A stretch of DNA of 61,214 bases from an uncultured Bacteroidia bacterium (GTDB lineage: Bacteria > Bacteroidota > Bacteroidia > J057 > CALAJH01). The position numbers and the translations under genes are program-made. Positions 32,448-39,299 of this stretch are shown in pieces. Location of the stretch: contig CALAJH010000039.1 of the NCBI GenBank assembly GCA_937922655.1, positions 1 to 61,214 of the forward strand. The letters are read 5' to 3'. The notes beneath the pieces were generated by a model. That model was not told where the DNA came from, ran no database searches, and saw only the letters and a list, made by a program, of their open reading frames with translations. Each line of letters opens with the position of its first letter. Positions within the stretch are counted from its first letter, which is position 1.

Positions 32448-33325
32448 TAGATTAAACCCAAACTTTGGGCGGTTTGGGGTTGGCAAATAAGATAATTAAA
32501 GGACGGCGCATGGCCGCGCAAACGCTCGTCGCGATAAGGGCCGTGTTTTTCATCCACGTGAAAAAACCAATAGCCCAAACCGTCCAACAGGCGTTCCACT
32601 TTTTGCCCCACGTCGTCCAAGAGTATTTCGACGAGCATATCCGGTTTGTCGCGCTCCAAAACATCCTTCATACCTTCCAATACTTCGGGTTCGTGAGTTT
32701 CAACGTCGATTTTTAACAAATCCACTTTATTGATTCCGTTTTCACGACAATAGTCGGAAAGTCGAACCGTTTGAATTTCCAAAGTTTTGACCGACGTTCC
32801 GGGCGGATTGAGATTTTTGTCCACGGTAACGGAATAAAGGTGTTCGTCGTTGGCCATGTAAATAACGGCGGTGCGATTGGCGTTGGAAACGGCCCGCTCG
32901 TCGCAAACAATATCAAAGCCGTTGGCCGCAACGTTGGCTTTCAATTTTTTGAAAACCGAAGGAATCGGTTCAAAAGCGTAAACCCGCGCTTGTGGACGAT
33001 TGACCTTGGCCAACAACGCGTATATGCCCGTATTGGCGCCGACATCAAAAACAACGTCGGCCCGCAAACACAACTTTTCCCACAAACGCAAGGATTGACC
33101 TTCAAAGTTGCCGTAAAGTCCCGTCCAAAATATTTCGTTCTCCAAATACGTTCCGTAATGATGCAAACGTATTTTTTTTCCTTCGGCGTTTTTAACCCAA
33201 AACGGACCGTCGAAATGCAGATGTTGATATATTGCGCGAGGAGGAACGCCAATGCTCCTAACCGTATGCATCAACGGACTTTTAAACGGCAGGGCGCGGT
33301 AAATATTTCGGAGTAAGGATTTCAT
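32447..33325 (-). CDS. FkbM-family SAM-dependent methyltransferase
   Basis: This 292-residue protein has the FkbM methyltransferase core: motif I VVFDVGANTGIYALLA (about 90-105), YAFEPIPSVFKKLKAN, and LLKIDVETHEPEVLEGM. FkbM-type enzymes O-methylate sugars of glycans and secondary metabolites. The acceptor here is unknown. It sits between yifB (11 nt upstream) and a T9SS protein gene whose start overlaps its stop, so it may act on surface glycan or on glycosylated secreted proteins; this is an inference from position only. There is no glycosyltransferase nearby to support a glycan locus. Confidence 0.88.
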   Translation of the reverse strand: MKSLLRNIYRALPFKSPLMHTVRSIGVPPRAIYQHLHFDGPFWVKNAEGKKIRLHHYGTYLENEIFWTGLYGNFEGQSLRLWEKLCLRADVVFDVGANTGIYALLAKVNRPQARVYAFEPIPSVFKKLKANVAANGFDIVCDERAVSNANRTAVIYMANDEHLYSVTVDKNLNPPGTSVKTLEIQTVRLSDYCRENGINKVDLLKIDVETHEPEVLEGMKDVLERDKPDMLVEILLDDVGQKVERLLDGLGYWFFHVDEKHGPYRDERLRGHAPSFNYLICQPQTAQSLGLI

Positions 33326-33336
33326 AGATTCTTATG

Positions 33337-34881
33337 TTATCCCGCCCAGCCTTCGCGGTCGAGGTTGCGATATTGGACGGCTTCGGCAACGTGGTGAACT
33401 TGAATGGATTCTGATTGGTCGAGATCGGCAATAGTGCGCGAAACCTTTAATATGCGGTCGTAGGCGCGGGCGGAAAGCTGAAAGCGTTCCATGGCCGTTT
33501 GAAGGATTTTCATTCCAACGGTATCGAGCGTGCAAATTTCACGAACCATTTTTGTGGTCATGTGGGCGTTGGCGTAGACTCCCGGAGCCGTTATGGATTT
33601 GAAGCGTTGCCTTTGGCGTTCGCGGGCTTGGATGACTCTGGCGCGGATGTTTTCCGACGGTTCGCCCGCCGACTTCGACGCCAAAGCCTCAAACGGCACC
33701 GGCGTAATTTCGACGTGCAAATCGATTCTATCCAACAACGGCCCCGAAACCCTGCTCAAATATTTATGTACCGCGCCGGGCGGACAAACGCATTGTTTTT
33801 CGGGATGGTTGTAATAACCGCACGGGCAGGGGTTCATGCCCGCAACCAGCATAAATCCCGCCGGATAGTCCACCGCGAACTTGGCCCGGGAAATGCTGAC
33901 CGTGCGGTCTTCCAGCGGCTGACGCAAGACTTCGAGGGCCTTGCGGTTGAACTCCGGCAGCTCGTCCAAAAACAACACCCCGTTGTGGGCCAAAGATATT
34001 TCCCCGGGCAAAGCGCCCGAGCCGCCGCCGACCAACGCCACATCGCTTATCGTATGGTGGGGCGTGCGAAACGGACGTTCGACCATCAAACCGACGCGCG
34101 TCCCCAATTTTCCCGCCACCGAATGAATTTTGGTGGTTTCCAAGGCCTCGGGCAAGGTCATGGGCGGCAAAATCGTAGGTATACGCTTGGCCATCATGCT
34201 TTTGCCCGCACCCGGCGGTCCAATCATAATGACGTTGTGGCTGCCGGCCGCCGCCACTTCCAACGCCCGTTTGACGTTCTCCTGTCCTTTGACTTCCGAA
34301 AAATCGCAGGAAAAAACACGCGTGCCGTCTTCAAAAAGTTCGCGCGTATTGACGTTGGCAGGGGCAATGTCGCGTTTGCCGTTGAGAAAATCGACGACTT
34401 CGGCAAGATTGCGAACGGGATAAACCGACAATCTGTCCACCACGCCGGCTTCACCGACGTTGGCCTCGGGGAGAATGAAACCTTTAAAACCTTTGGCGCG
34501 GGCCTCGACGGCGACGGGCAAAGCGCCGCGAATGGGCAACACCGTACCGTCCAAAGCCAATTCACCCATAACGACGTAGTCGGCAAGAACCTCGCCGCGC
34601 ACCTGCCCCGATACCCCCAGAATGCCGACGGCCAAAGTCAGGTCGAAGTTCGAACCTTCTTTGCGCACGTCGGCCGGCGACATATTGACGGTCAATTTGC
34701 CACGCGGGTATTCGAGACGGTTGTTTTTGAAAGCGGCCTCGATGCGTTCACGGCTTTCGCGCACGGCGTTGTCGGGCAGGCCGGTCAGTACAAAGCCGTG
34801 CGGTCCCCCCAAATTGACCTCCACCGTAACGATAATCGCGTCCAGACCGCGAAGCGTGCTTCCAAACGTCTTGACCAACAT
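33337..34881 (-). CDS. YifB/ComM-family Mg-chelatase-like AAA+ ATPase
   Basis: This 514-residue AAA+ protein has the three-part YifB layout. First is a Lon-protease-like N-terminal domain (IVTVEVNLGGPHGFVLTGLPDNAVRE split as VEVNL, GLPDNAVRES). Then comes a Mg-chelatase AAA+ core with Walker A IGPPGAGKSMM, Walker B VLFLDELPEF and the Cys-rich MNPCPCGYY...CVC segment. A C-terminal Mg-chelatase lid domain ends near HVAEAVQYRNLDR. Family member ComM is a helicase that drives branch migration in natural transformation; whether this bacterium takes up DNA cannot be told here. The gene starts 8 nt after rplS and is followed by fkbM after 11 nt. Confidence 0.93.
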   Translation of the reverse strand: MLVKTFGSTLRGLDAIIVTVEVNLGGPHGFVLTGLPDNAVRESRERIEAAFKNNRLEYPRGKLTVNMSPADVRKEGSNFDLTLAVGILGVSGQVRGEVLADYVVMGELALDGTVLPIRGALPVAVEARAKGFKGFILPEANVGEAGVVDRLSVYPVRNLAEVVDFLNGKRDIAPANVNTRELFEDGTRVFSCDFSEVKGQENVKRALEVAAAGSHNVIMIGPPGAGKSMMAKRIPTILPPMTLPEALETTKIHSVAGKLGTRVGLMVERPFRTPHHTISDVALVGGGSGALPGEISLAHNGVLFLDELPEFNRKALEVLRQPLEDRTVSISRAKFAVDYPAGFMLVAGMNPCPCGYYNHPEKQCVCPPGAVHKYLSRVSGPLLDRIDLHVEITPVPFEALASKSAGEPSENIRARVIQARERQRQRFKSITAPGVYANAHMTTKMVREICTLDTVGMKILQTAMERFQLSARAYDRILKVSRTIADLDQSESIQVHHVAEAVQYRNLDREGWAG

Positions 34882-34889
34882 GGCAAGCG

Positions 34890-35270
34890 TTATTTCGCCG
34901 CCCGTTCGCGAATGCGCATGGATTTGCCAAAACGCTCGCGCAAATAGAAAATCCGCGCCCGGCGAACCCGGCCCCTTTTGACCAGCTCAATTTTTTCGAC
35001 CGACGGCGAATGAATGGGAAAAATTCTTTCAACCCCCACACCGTTGGAAATCTTGCGGACGGTAACGGTTTCGGTTCCGCCCGTTCCCCGGCGCTGAATC
35101 ACTACCCCTTGGTATTGCTGAATGCGTTCTTTGGCGCCTTCGCGGATTTTCACGTGAACGTTGACGGTGTCGCCGGCTCGAAAGTCGGGCAAATCTTTTT
35201 TCAAAAACGGCTCCTGCACGATGGCGATGAGTTCGCGCACGTCTTGAAATTTACGATTGAGGATCTTCAT
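34890..35270 (-). CDS. rplS: 50S ribosomal protein L19
   Basis: L19 sits at the 30S-50S interface and contributes to intersubunit bridges. The 126-residue sequence has the family wording: [22 protein letters not shown] split by a turn, [30 protein letters not shown], and [15 protein letters not shown]. In many bacteria it ends the rpsP-rimM-trmD-rplS operon; here those genes are absent and rplS has its own promoter, 19 nt before the ATG. It is followed closely by yifB, fkbM and a T9SS gene on the same strand with no visible terminator between them. Confidence 0.97.
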   Translation of the reverse strand: MKILNRKFQDVRELIAIVQEPFLKKDLPDFRAGDTVNVHVKIREGAKERIQQYQGVVIQRRGTGGTETVTVRKISNGVGVERIFPIHSPSVEKIELVKRGRVRRARIFYLRERFGKSMRIRERAAK

Positions 35271-35289
35271 GTCCCTAAAAAATAGCCCG

Positions 35290-35297
35290 CAAAGTTA
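35290..35297 (-). promoter_or_regulatory. -7 promoter box TAACTTTG of the rplS transcript
   Basis: An exact TAnnTTTG box followed by CG lies 19 nt before the rplS ATG, in the 39-nt gap after the LRR gene. It would drive rplS and, by read-through, yifB, fkbM and the T9SS gene. Confidence 0.65.
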
Positions 35298-35309
35298 CGA
35301 CGTATTTTG

Positions 35310-36650
35310 CTAATATGAAAGTCCGCGATTGGCAAGAGCGGCGGCGACGTCGAAGAGGGTGACGGCGCCGTCGCCGTCGGCGTCGCAAAACTTGGCGTTC
35401 ACCGTTTGTCCGCGATAATCGAGGTTTAAAGGCCAGTCTTGGGCGGAGGGATACGGTTGCCACAAAACGCCGCCCTCCTCACGAGCCGAACCTTGCGCAC
35501 CATACGCCGAGGCAATGACGAAAACGTCCATAGCGTCGCAAGTACGGTCCCGGTTGGCGTCGCCGGGGTATTGCAACGCCATTACGTTCAAACGAATGGG
35601 ACGGCGATGCAAAACGAGTTCGGTTGCCGCGTCGTTGGTTACGTCGCAATCGAAAACGCCGCTTTGCGTCGCGTTAAAAACGACCGTCGCCGATTCCGAA
35701 AACGCCTCTCCGTTGAAATACCATTGGTAGCGGTTGGACGCGCCGGGGGTCGGCACGGAAATCGTTACTTCGTCGCCCTCAAAGACCGTGATTTCCTCCG
35801 TATCCAAAATCGAGTCTTGCGGCGCGTAAGCGTATACCGCCGCCCCGGTAAATTTCGAGACGTTCGCCTCGATATCGCCAAAGTCGAAACGATTGTTTTG
35901 TGCAAAAAAAGCGCCCGGAAGCAGCGGCCCCGTAATTTCGGGGAGTTCGTCGAGTTCGTTGTCGTTGACGTGCAGCTCGTTCAAAAACAAAAGGTTGTTG
36001 TAGGATTCGGGCAGGGCGCCGGAAAAAAGGTTGTGGGAAACGTCCAATATCGTCATAAATTCAAGGTTACCGAACGATTCCGGCAACTGTCCCGAAAGAC
36101 GATTGTGAGAAACGTTCAAATAACCGAGTTCGGCAAGGGCGCTCAGCGCCGAAGGCAACACGCCTTCCAAATCGTTGTACGAAAGGTCGAGTTCGGACAA
36201 CGACGAAGCGTCCGACAATTCCAACGGAATCGAACCCGTCAATTGATTGTAAGAAAGATTGAGATACCAAAGCCGATTGACGCCGACGGGGACGGAGCCG
36301 GTGAACGCGTTGTGCGAAAGGTCCAAAAAGAAAAGGTTTTCGGGCATGGCGGGAATCCCCCCCGAAAGCGCGTTGAACGACAAATCCAAGGCGGCGAGCG
36401 CATCCAAATCCGCGATGGAGGCGGGAATGATACCGGTCAAACCGTTGTTGACCAACGTTAATCCGGATACACGGCCGGCTTCGACATCAACGCCGTACCA
36501 TTCGCTCACCGGCGCTTCAAGGTTCCATGTTGCGTACCAATTCGGTCCGTTGGTCGCGTTGTAAAATTCCACCAAGGCCAAAGAATCGGTCGGCGACTGT
36601 GCCCGTGCCGTCGTCGTTATCGCAACCCATAAGACGATAATCGCTTTCAT
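35310..36650 (-). CDS. Secreted leucine-rich-repeat protein with dockerin-like end
   Basis: This 446-residue protein has a signal peptide (MKAIIVLWVAITTTARAQ). After an LRR cap region (GPNWYATW, about 30-40) come about nine plant-type LRRs up to about residue 250 (LDLSFNALSGGIP, LNVSHNRLSGQLP, LDVSHNLFSGALP). An Ig-like region follows (GDEVTISVPTPGASNRYQWYFNGE). The end has two Ca-binding-type loops, GDANRDRTCDAMD and DADGDGAVTLFD, separated by a Trp-containing linker, in the manner of type I dockerins. There is no YPNP-type T9SS domain; the chain ends right after the second loop (LANRGLSY). The protein is likely exported; a calcium-dependent binding role is inferred. A near-match -7 box (TAACTTTC) lies just before its ATG. 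Confidence 0.8.
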   Translation of the reverse strand: MKAIIVLWVAITTTARAQSPTDSLALVEFYNATNGPNWYATWNLEAPVSEWYGVDVEAGRVSGLTLVNNGLTGIIPASIADLDALAALDLSFNALSGGIPAMPENLFFLDLSHNAFTGSVPVGVNRLWYLNLSYNQLTGSIPLELSDASSLSELDLSYNDLEGVLPSALSALAELGYLNVSHNRLSGQLPESFGNLEFMTILDVSHNLFSGALPESYNNLLFLNELHVNDNELDELPEITGPLLPGAFFAQNNRFDFGDIEANVSKFTGAAVYAYAPQDSILDTEEITVFEGDEVTISVPTPGASNRYQWYFNGEAFSESATVVFNATQSGVFDCDVTNDAATELVLHRRPIRLNVMALQYPGDANRDRTCDAMDVFVIASAYGAQGSAREEGGVLWQPYPSAQDWPLNLDYRGQTVNAKFCDADGDGAVTLFDVAAALANRGLSY

Positions 36651-36742
36651 GCTTGAAAGTTATAAACTTTTTTGTTTTGCACGAAAATTATTTCGGCGAT
36701 TGATTGAAAAAAACCGTCGAAAGCGCGCAATCAACGGGCGAC

Positions 36743-37696
36743 TCACTTCAGCCGTCGTCCGGCAAAAAGCCATATCGTCAAAACGCTCAGCATTACCGAC
36801 GCGGCCATAATATACACAAACGCCATCGGCGATTCGGCGAACGGCAGTTCGATGTTCATACCGTAAAAACTGGCCACGAGCGTCGGTATCATCAACACTA
36901 TCGTTACTTTGGTAAGGGATTTCATAACGGCATTGACGTTGTTGGAAATGACGGAGGCGAAGGCGTCCATCAAGCCGCTGAGGATGTTGGTGTAAATATT
37001 GGCCATTTCAAGAGCTTGGGTGTTGTCGATGATGATGTCTTCGAGCAACTGCTTTTCTTCGGCAAGCGCCATGCGTAAAAACGGCGTGCGCCGCAAACGC
37101 TCCATCATAATGTGGTTGGCCCGCAACGACGTGGAAAAATAAACCAAACTTTTTTCGTAATTTAACAAACGTATAAGTTCGCGGTTGCGTTGCGACTCTT
37201 GCAGTTGGCGCTCGATTTCCGAGGTTTGGATTTCAATGTCTTTAAGGTAACGGAGATAGCGCAAGGCGGACGAATAAAATATTTGCAATACGAAACGAAG
37301 CTGGTTTTCGGGGTTGAAACCCTTGACGCGTCCTTCGGCGAAATCGGAAAGCATCGAAAGTTTGTAGGCCGTAACGGTAACGACCCCTTTGGGCGTAACA
37401 ACGATGCCGATGGGCAAAGTAACATAGGGAATGTCGCGCCGAACGGAAAGTTCAAGGTCTTCGGAACGGTTGGTTACCGGCACGCGCAAAATGATGAGAA
37501 TCGCGTCGCCTTCGATTTCATAACGGGAGCGTTCGTCGGGGTCGAGGGCGGCGGAAATCAATTCCGTCGGGGCGCCGTAAAGTTCGGAAATACGTTTGAT
37601 TTCGTCGGGCGTGGGCTTGACCGCCCAAACCCATGTGCCGTCGTCGCCCGCCTTCTCCTCTACCCCATTCGGTCCTCGACCGTAAGTTATCAACAT
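36743..37696 (-). CDS. corA: CorA-family magnesium/divalent cation transporter
   Basis: This 317-residue transporter has a cytoplasmic alpha/beta N-terminal domain (ISELYGAPTELISAALDPDE), a long helical stalk and two C-terminal transmembrane helices. The first ends with the selectivity motif YGMNIELPF and the second is AFVYIMAASVMLSVLTIWLF; the protein ends in basic residues (AGRRLK), as usual for CorA. It forms a pentameric channel for Mg(II), Co(II) or Ni(II). The ATG at 37696 gives the family length; the frame stays open upstream to 37894, but that part is not like CorA and contains the -7 box, so it is left out. It is divergent from the galactokinase-like gene. Confidence 0.92.
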   Translation of the reverse strand: MLITYGRGPNGVEEKAGDDGTWVWAVKPTPDEIKRISELYGAPTELISAALDPDERSRYEIEGDAILIILRVPVTNRSEDLELSVRRDIPYVTLPIGIVVTPKGVVTVTAYKLSMLSDFAEGRVKGFNPENQLRFVLQIFYSSALRYLRYLKDIEIQTSEIERQLQESQRNRELIRLLNYEKSLVYFSTSLRANHIMMERLRRTPFLRMALAEEKQLLEDIIIDNTQALEMANIYTNILSGLMDAFASVISNNVNAVMKSLTKVTIVLMIPTLVASFYGMNIELPFAESPMAFVYIMAASVMLSVLTIWLFAGRRLK

Positions 37697-37718
37697 CGCC
37701 CGTGGATTTTTGCGTCCG

Positions 37719-37726
37719 CAAAGATA
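37719..37726 (-). promoter_or_regulatory. -7 promoter box TATCTTTG of corA
   Basis: An exact TAnnTTTG box followed by CG, 22 nt before the corA ATG. A TTTG is present 24 nt upstream, longer than the 19-21 nt normally seen. Confidence 0.6.
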
Positions 37727-38083
37727 CTCAACTTTTCCGCTTTCCCGAACCAAAGTTTTTGAACACCCCAAAATCGCGCCGCAACCATCCGACCAACGCC
37801 CGCATTCGCAATTCAATAAAACGACAACCAAAATTTTGTCCTTGTGATTAAAAACTATCGCGTCCGACTTTCCGACGTGTAAAAATTCGCCCAAACGCGT
37901 ACGAAATATACGCGGTGCCCCCGACTATACACTCAAACGCAAGTCGTCGATTTGTGGAAACGCCGACTCAACTCCCCGCAAACGTAGTCGTTGCAATTTT
38001 TACGAAATTCGCATGAACGATAAACAATGTCCAAAGTCCGCCCGTTAATCGCGTTCGGGACGCGGCGTTTGAGGCGGACGTTC

Positions 38084-38091
38084 TATCTTTG
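38084..38091 (+). promoter_or_regulatory. -7 promoter box TATCTTTG of the galactokinase-like gene
   Basis: An exact TAnnTTTG box followed by CG, 17 nt before the ATG at 38109. No TTG is found at the expected upstream distance. Confidence 0.6.
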
Positions 38092-38108
38092 CGCTTATTT
38101 TTTCGACG

Positions 38109-39290
38109 ATGGATTCTTTACGAGAAAAGTTTTCTCGGGTATACGGCGCCGGTGGGGAAACGGAAATATTTTTTGCTCCGGGACGGGTGTGTTTTTTGGG
38201 CGATCATTTGGACTACAACGGCGGAACGGTGTTGACGTTTGCACTGCCGATGGGCGTTTACGCAACGGTGCGTTACCGCAACGACGGGGTCTTGCGACTT
38301 TTTTCCGAGCGCGGCGGAAACAACGTTGTCGAACACCGATTGGGACAAAACGTCGAAACGGCGTGGGCCCGTTATCCCGCGGGCGTTTACGAGTATCTTT
38401 TGGGTCAAGACCGTCCTTGCGAAGGCGGCATGGCCTGTGCCGGTTACAACGTTTCCGGCGCCGACGTGTATTATCATTCCACGTTGCCCATCGGCGCGGG
38501 ACTTTCGTCGTCGGCCGCCCTTGAAATCGTTACCGCGTTTGCTTTGCTTTATCCAATTTACGGCGAACAAATCGACAAATCCGAAATCGCCCGACTCTGC
38601 AAACGCGTCGAAAACCGGTTCGTCGGCGTAAACTGCGGCATTATGGACCAATTCAGCGTCGCCCTCGGACGCGAAGGTCATCTGCTTATCCTCGATTGTT
38701 CGGACGAAAGCTATACGTTTTCGGAGGCGGGATTGGAGGGTTGGGTGTGGGTGGCGATGAACACGAACGTCCCTCGGGCCTTACGCGAATCGAAATACAA
38801 CGAGCGCCGCGCCGAATGCGAAACGGCGTTGAACGCTTTACGCGAAAAAAATCCGTCGTTGCGGGCGCCGGCGCACGCGGACAAAGCGATGTTGGATGCG
38901 GCCGAACTGTCGCCAAACGTTCGCAAACGCGCCGAATACGTCGTCGAGGAGCAGGCGCGGGTCGTCGAATGCATTGCGGCGTTGAAACGCGGGGACGTGC
39001 AAACCATCGGTCGGTTGATGAACGAGTCGCACGCGGGCCTGCAAACCTTGTACGAGGTAACGGGCCGGCACTTGGACGCCTTATGTTCGGCGGCGCAAAA
39101 AGCGCCCGGCGCCGTGGGCGCGCGCATGACCGGAGCCGGCTTTGGCGGTTGCGCCATCGCCTTGGTAGCCGCCGAAGCCCAAACCGAATTTATCCGTAGC
39201 GTCGGCGAAAGCTATCTTCAAGCCACGGGCATGAACGCCGATTTTTACGTCGTTCGTCCGTCGGCGGGCGTGCGGCGCGTGGACGAATAA
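38109..39290 (+). CDS. galK: Galactokinase-like GHMP sugar kinase
   Basis: This 393-residue protein is a GHMP-family kinase closest in layout to galactokinase, which makes galactose 1-phosphate for the Leloir pathway. It has the N-terminal sugar-binding signature, the ATP-loop LPIGAGLSSSAALE, the catalytic-Asp region NCGIMDQFSVALG and the C-terminal GARMTGAGFGGCAIALV. The first signature reads GRVCFLGDHLDYNGG where galactokinases normally have GRVNLIGEHTDY, so the conserved Glu that contacts the sugar is Asp32; His33 and Asp35 are kept. The sugar could therefore be galactose or a related one such as N-acetylgalactosamine. No galT, galE or transporter is near. It stands alone, converging with uvrA with 9 nt between the stops. 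Confidence 0.82.
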   Translation: MDSLREKFSRVYGAGGETEIFFAPGRVCFLGDHLDYNGGTVLTFALPMGVYATVRYRNDGVLRLFSERGGNNVVEHRLGQNVETAWARYPAGVYEYLLGQDRPCEGGMACAGYNVSGADVYYHSTLPIGAGLSSSAALEIVTAFALLYPIYGEQIDKSEIARLCKRVENRFVGVNCGIMDQFSVALGREGHLLILDCSDESYTFSEAGLEGWVWVAMNTNVPRALRESKYNERRAECETALNALREKNPSLRAPAHADKAMLDAAELSPNVRKRAEYVVEEQARVVECIAALKRGDVQTIGRLMNESHAGLQTLYEVTGRHLDALCSAAQKAPGAVGARMTGAGFGGCAIALVAAEAQTEFIRSVGESYLQATGMNADFYVVRPSAGVRRVDE

Positions 39291-39299
39291 ACGTCGTTA

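Larger units (their letters stand above)
37697..38108 (+). other. Divergent intergenic region between corA and the galactokinase-like gene
   Basis: These 412 bp hold two exact -7 boxes, one for each flanking gene, near their ends. The middle (about 37760-38050) is AT-richer than the genes and has no reading frame, hairpin with T-run, tRNA-like or riboswitch-like pattern that I can recognise. An Mg-responsive leader is not evident, because the corA -7 box leaves a leader of only about 20 nt. Confidence 0.5.

Noticed and set aside
37697-37894. N-terminal extension of CorA by 66 codons
   Set aside because: The extension is Cys-rich, does not resemble CorA and contains an exact -7 box at 37719-37726.
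37697-38108. Mg riboswitch or other structured leader of corA
   Set aside because: The -7 box leaves a leader of about 20 nt, too short for a riboswitch, and I saw no conserved riboswitch core.
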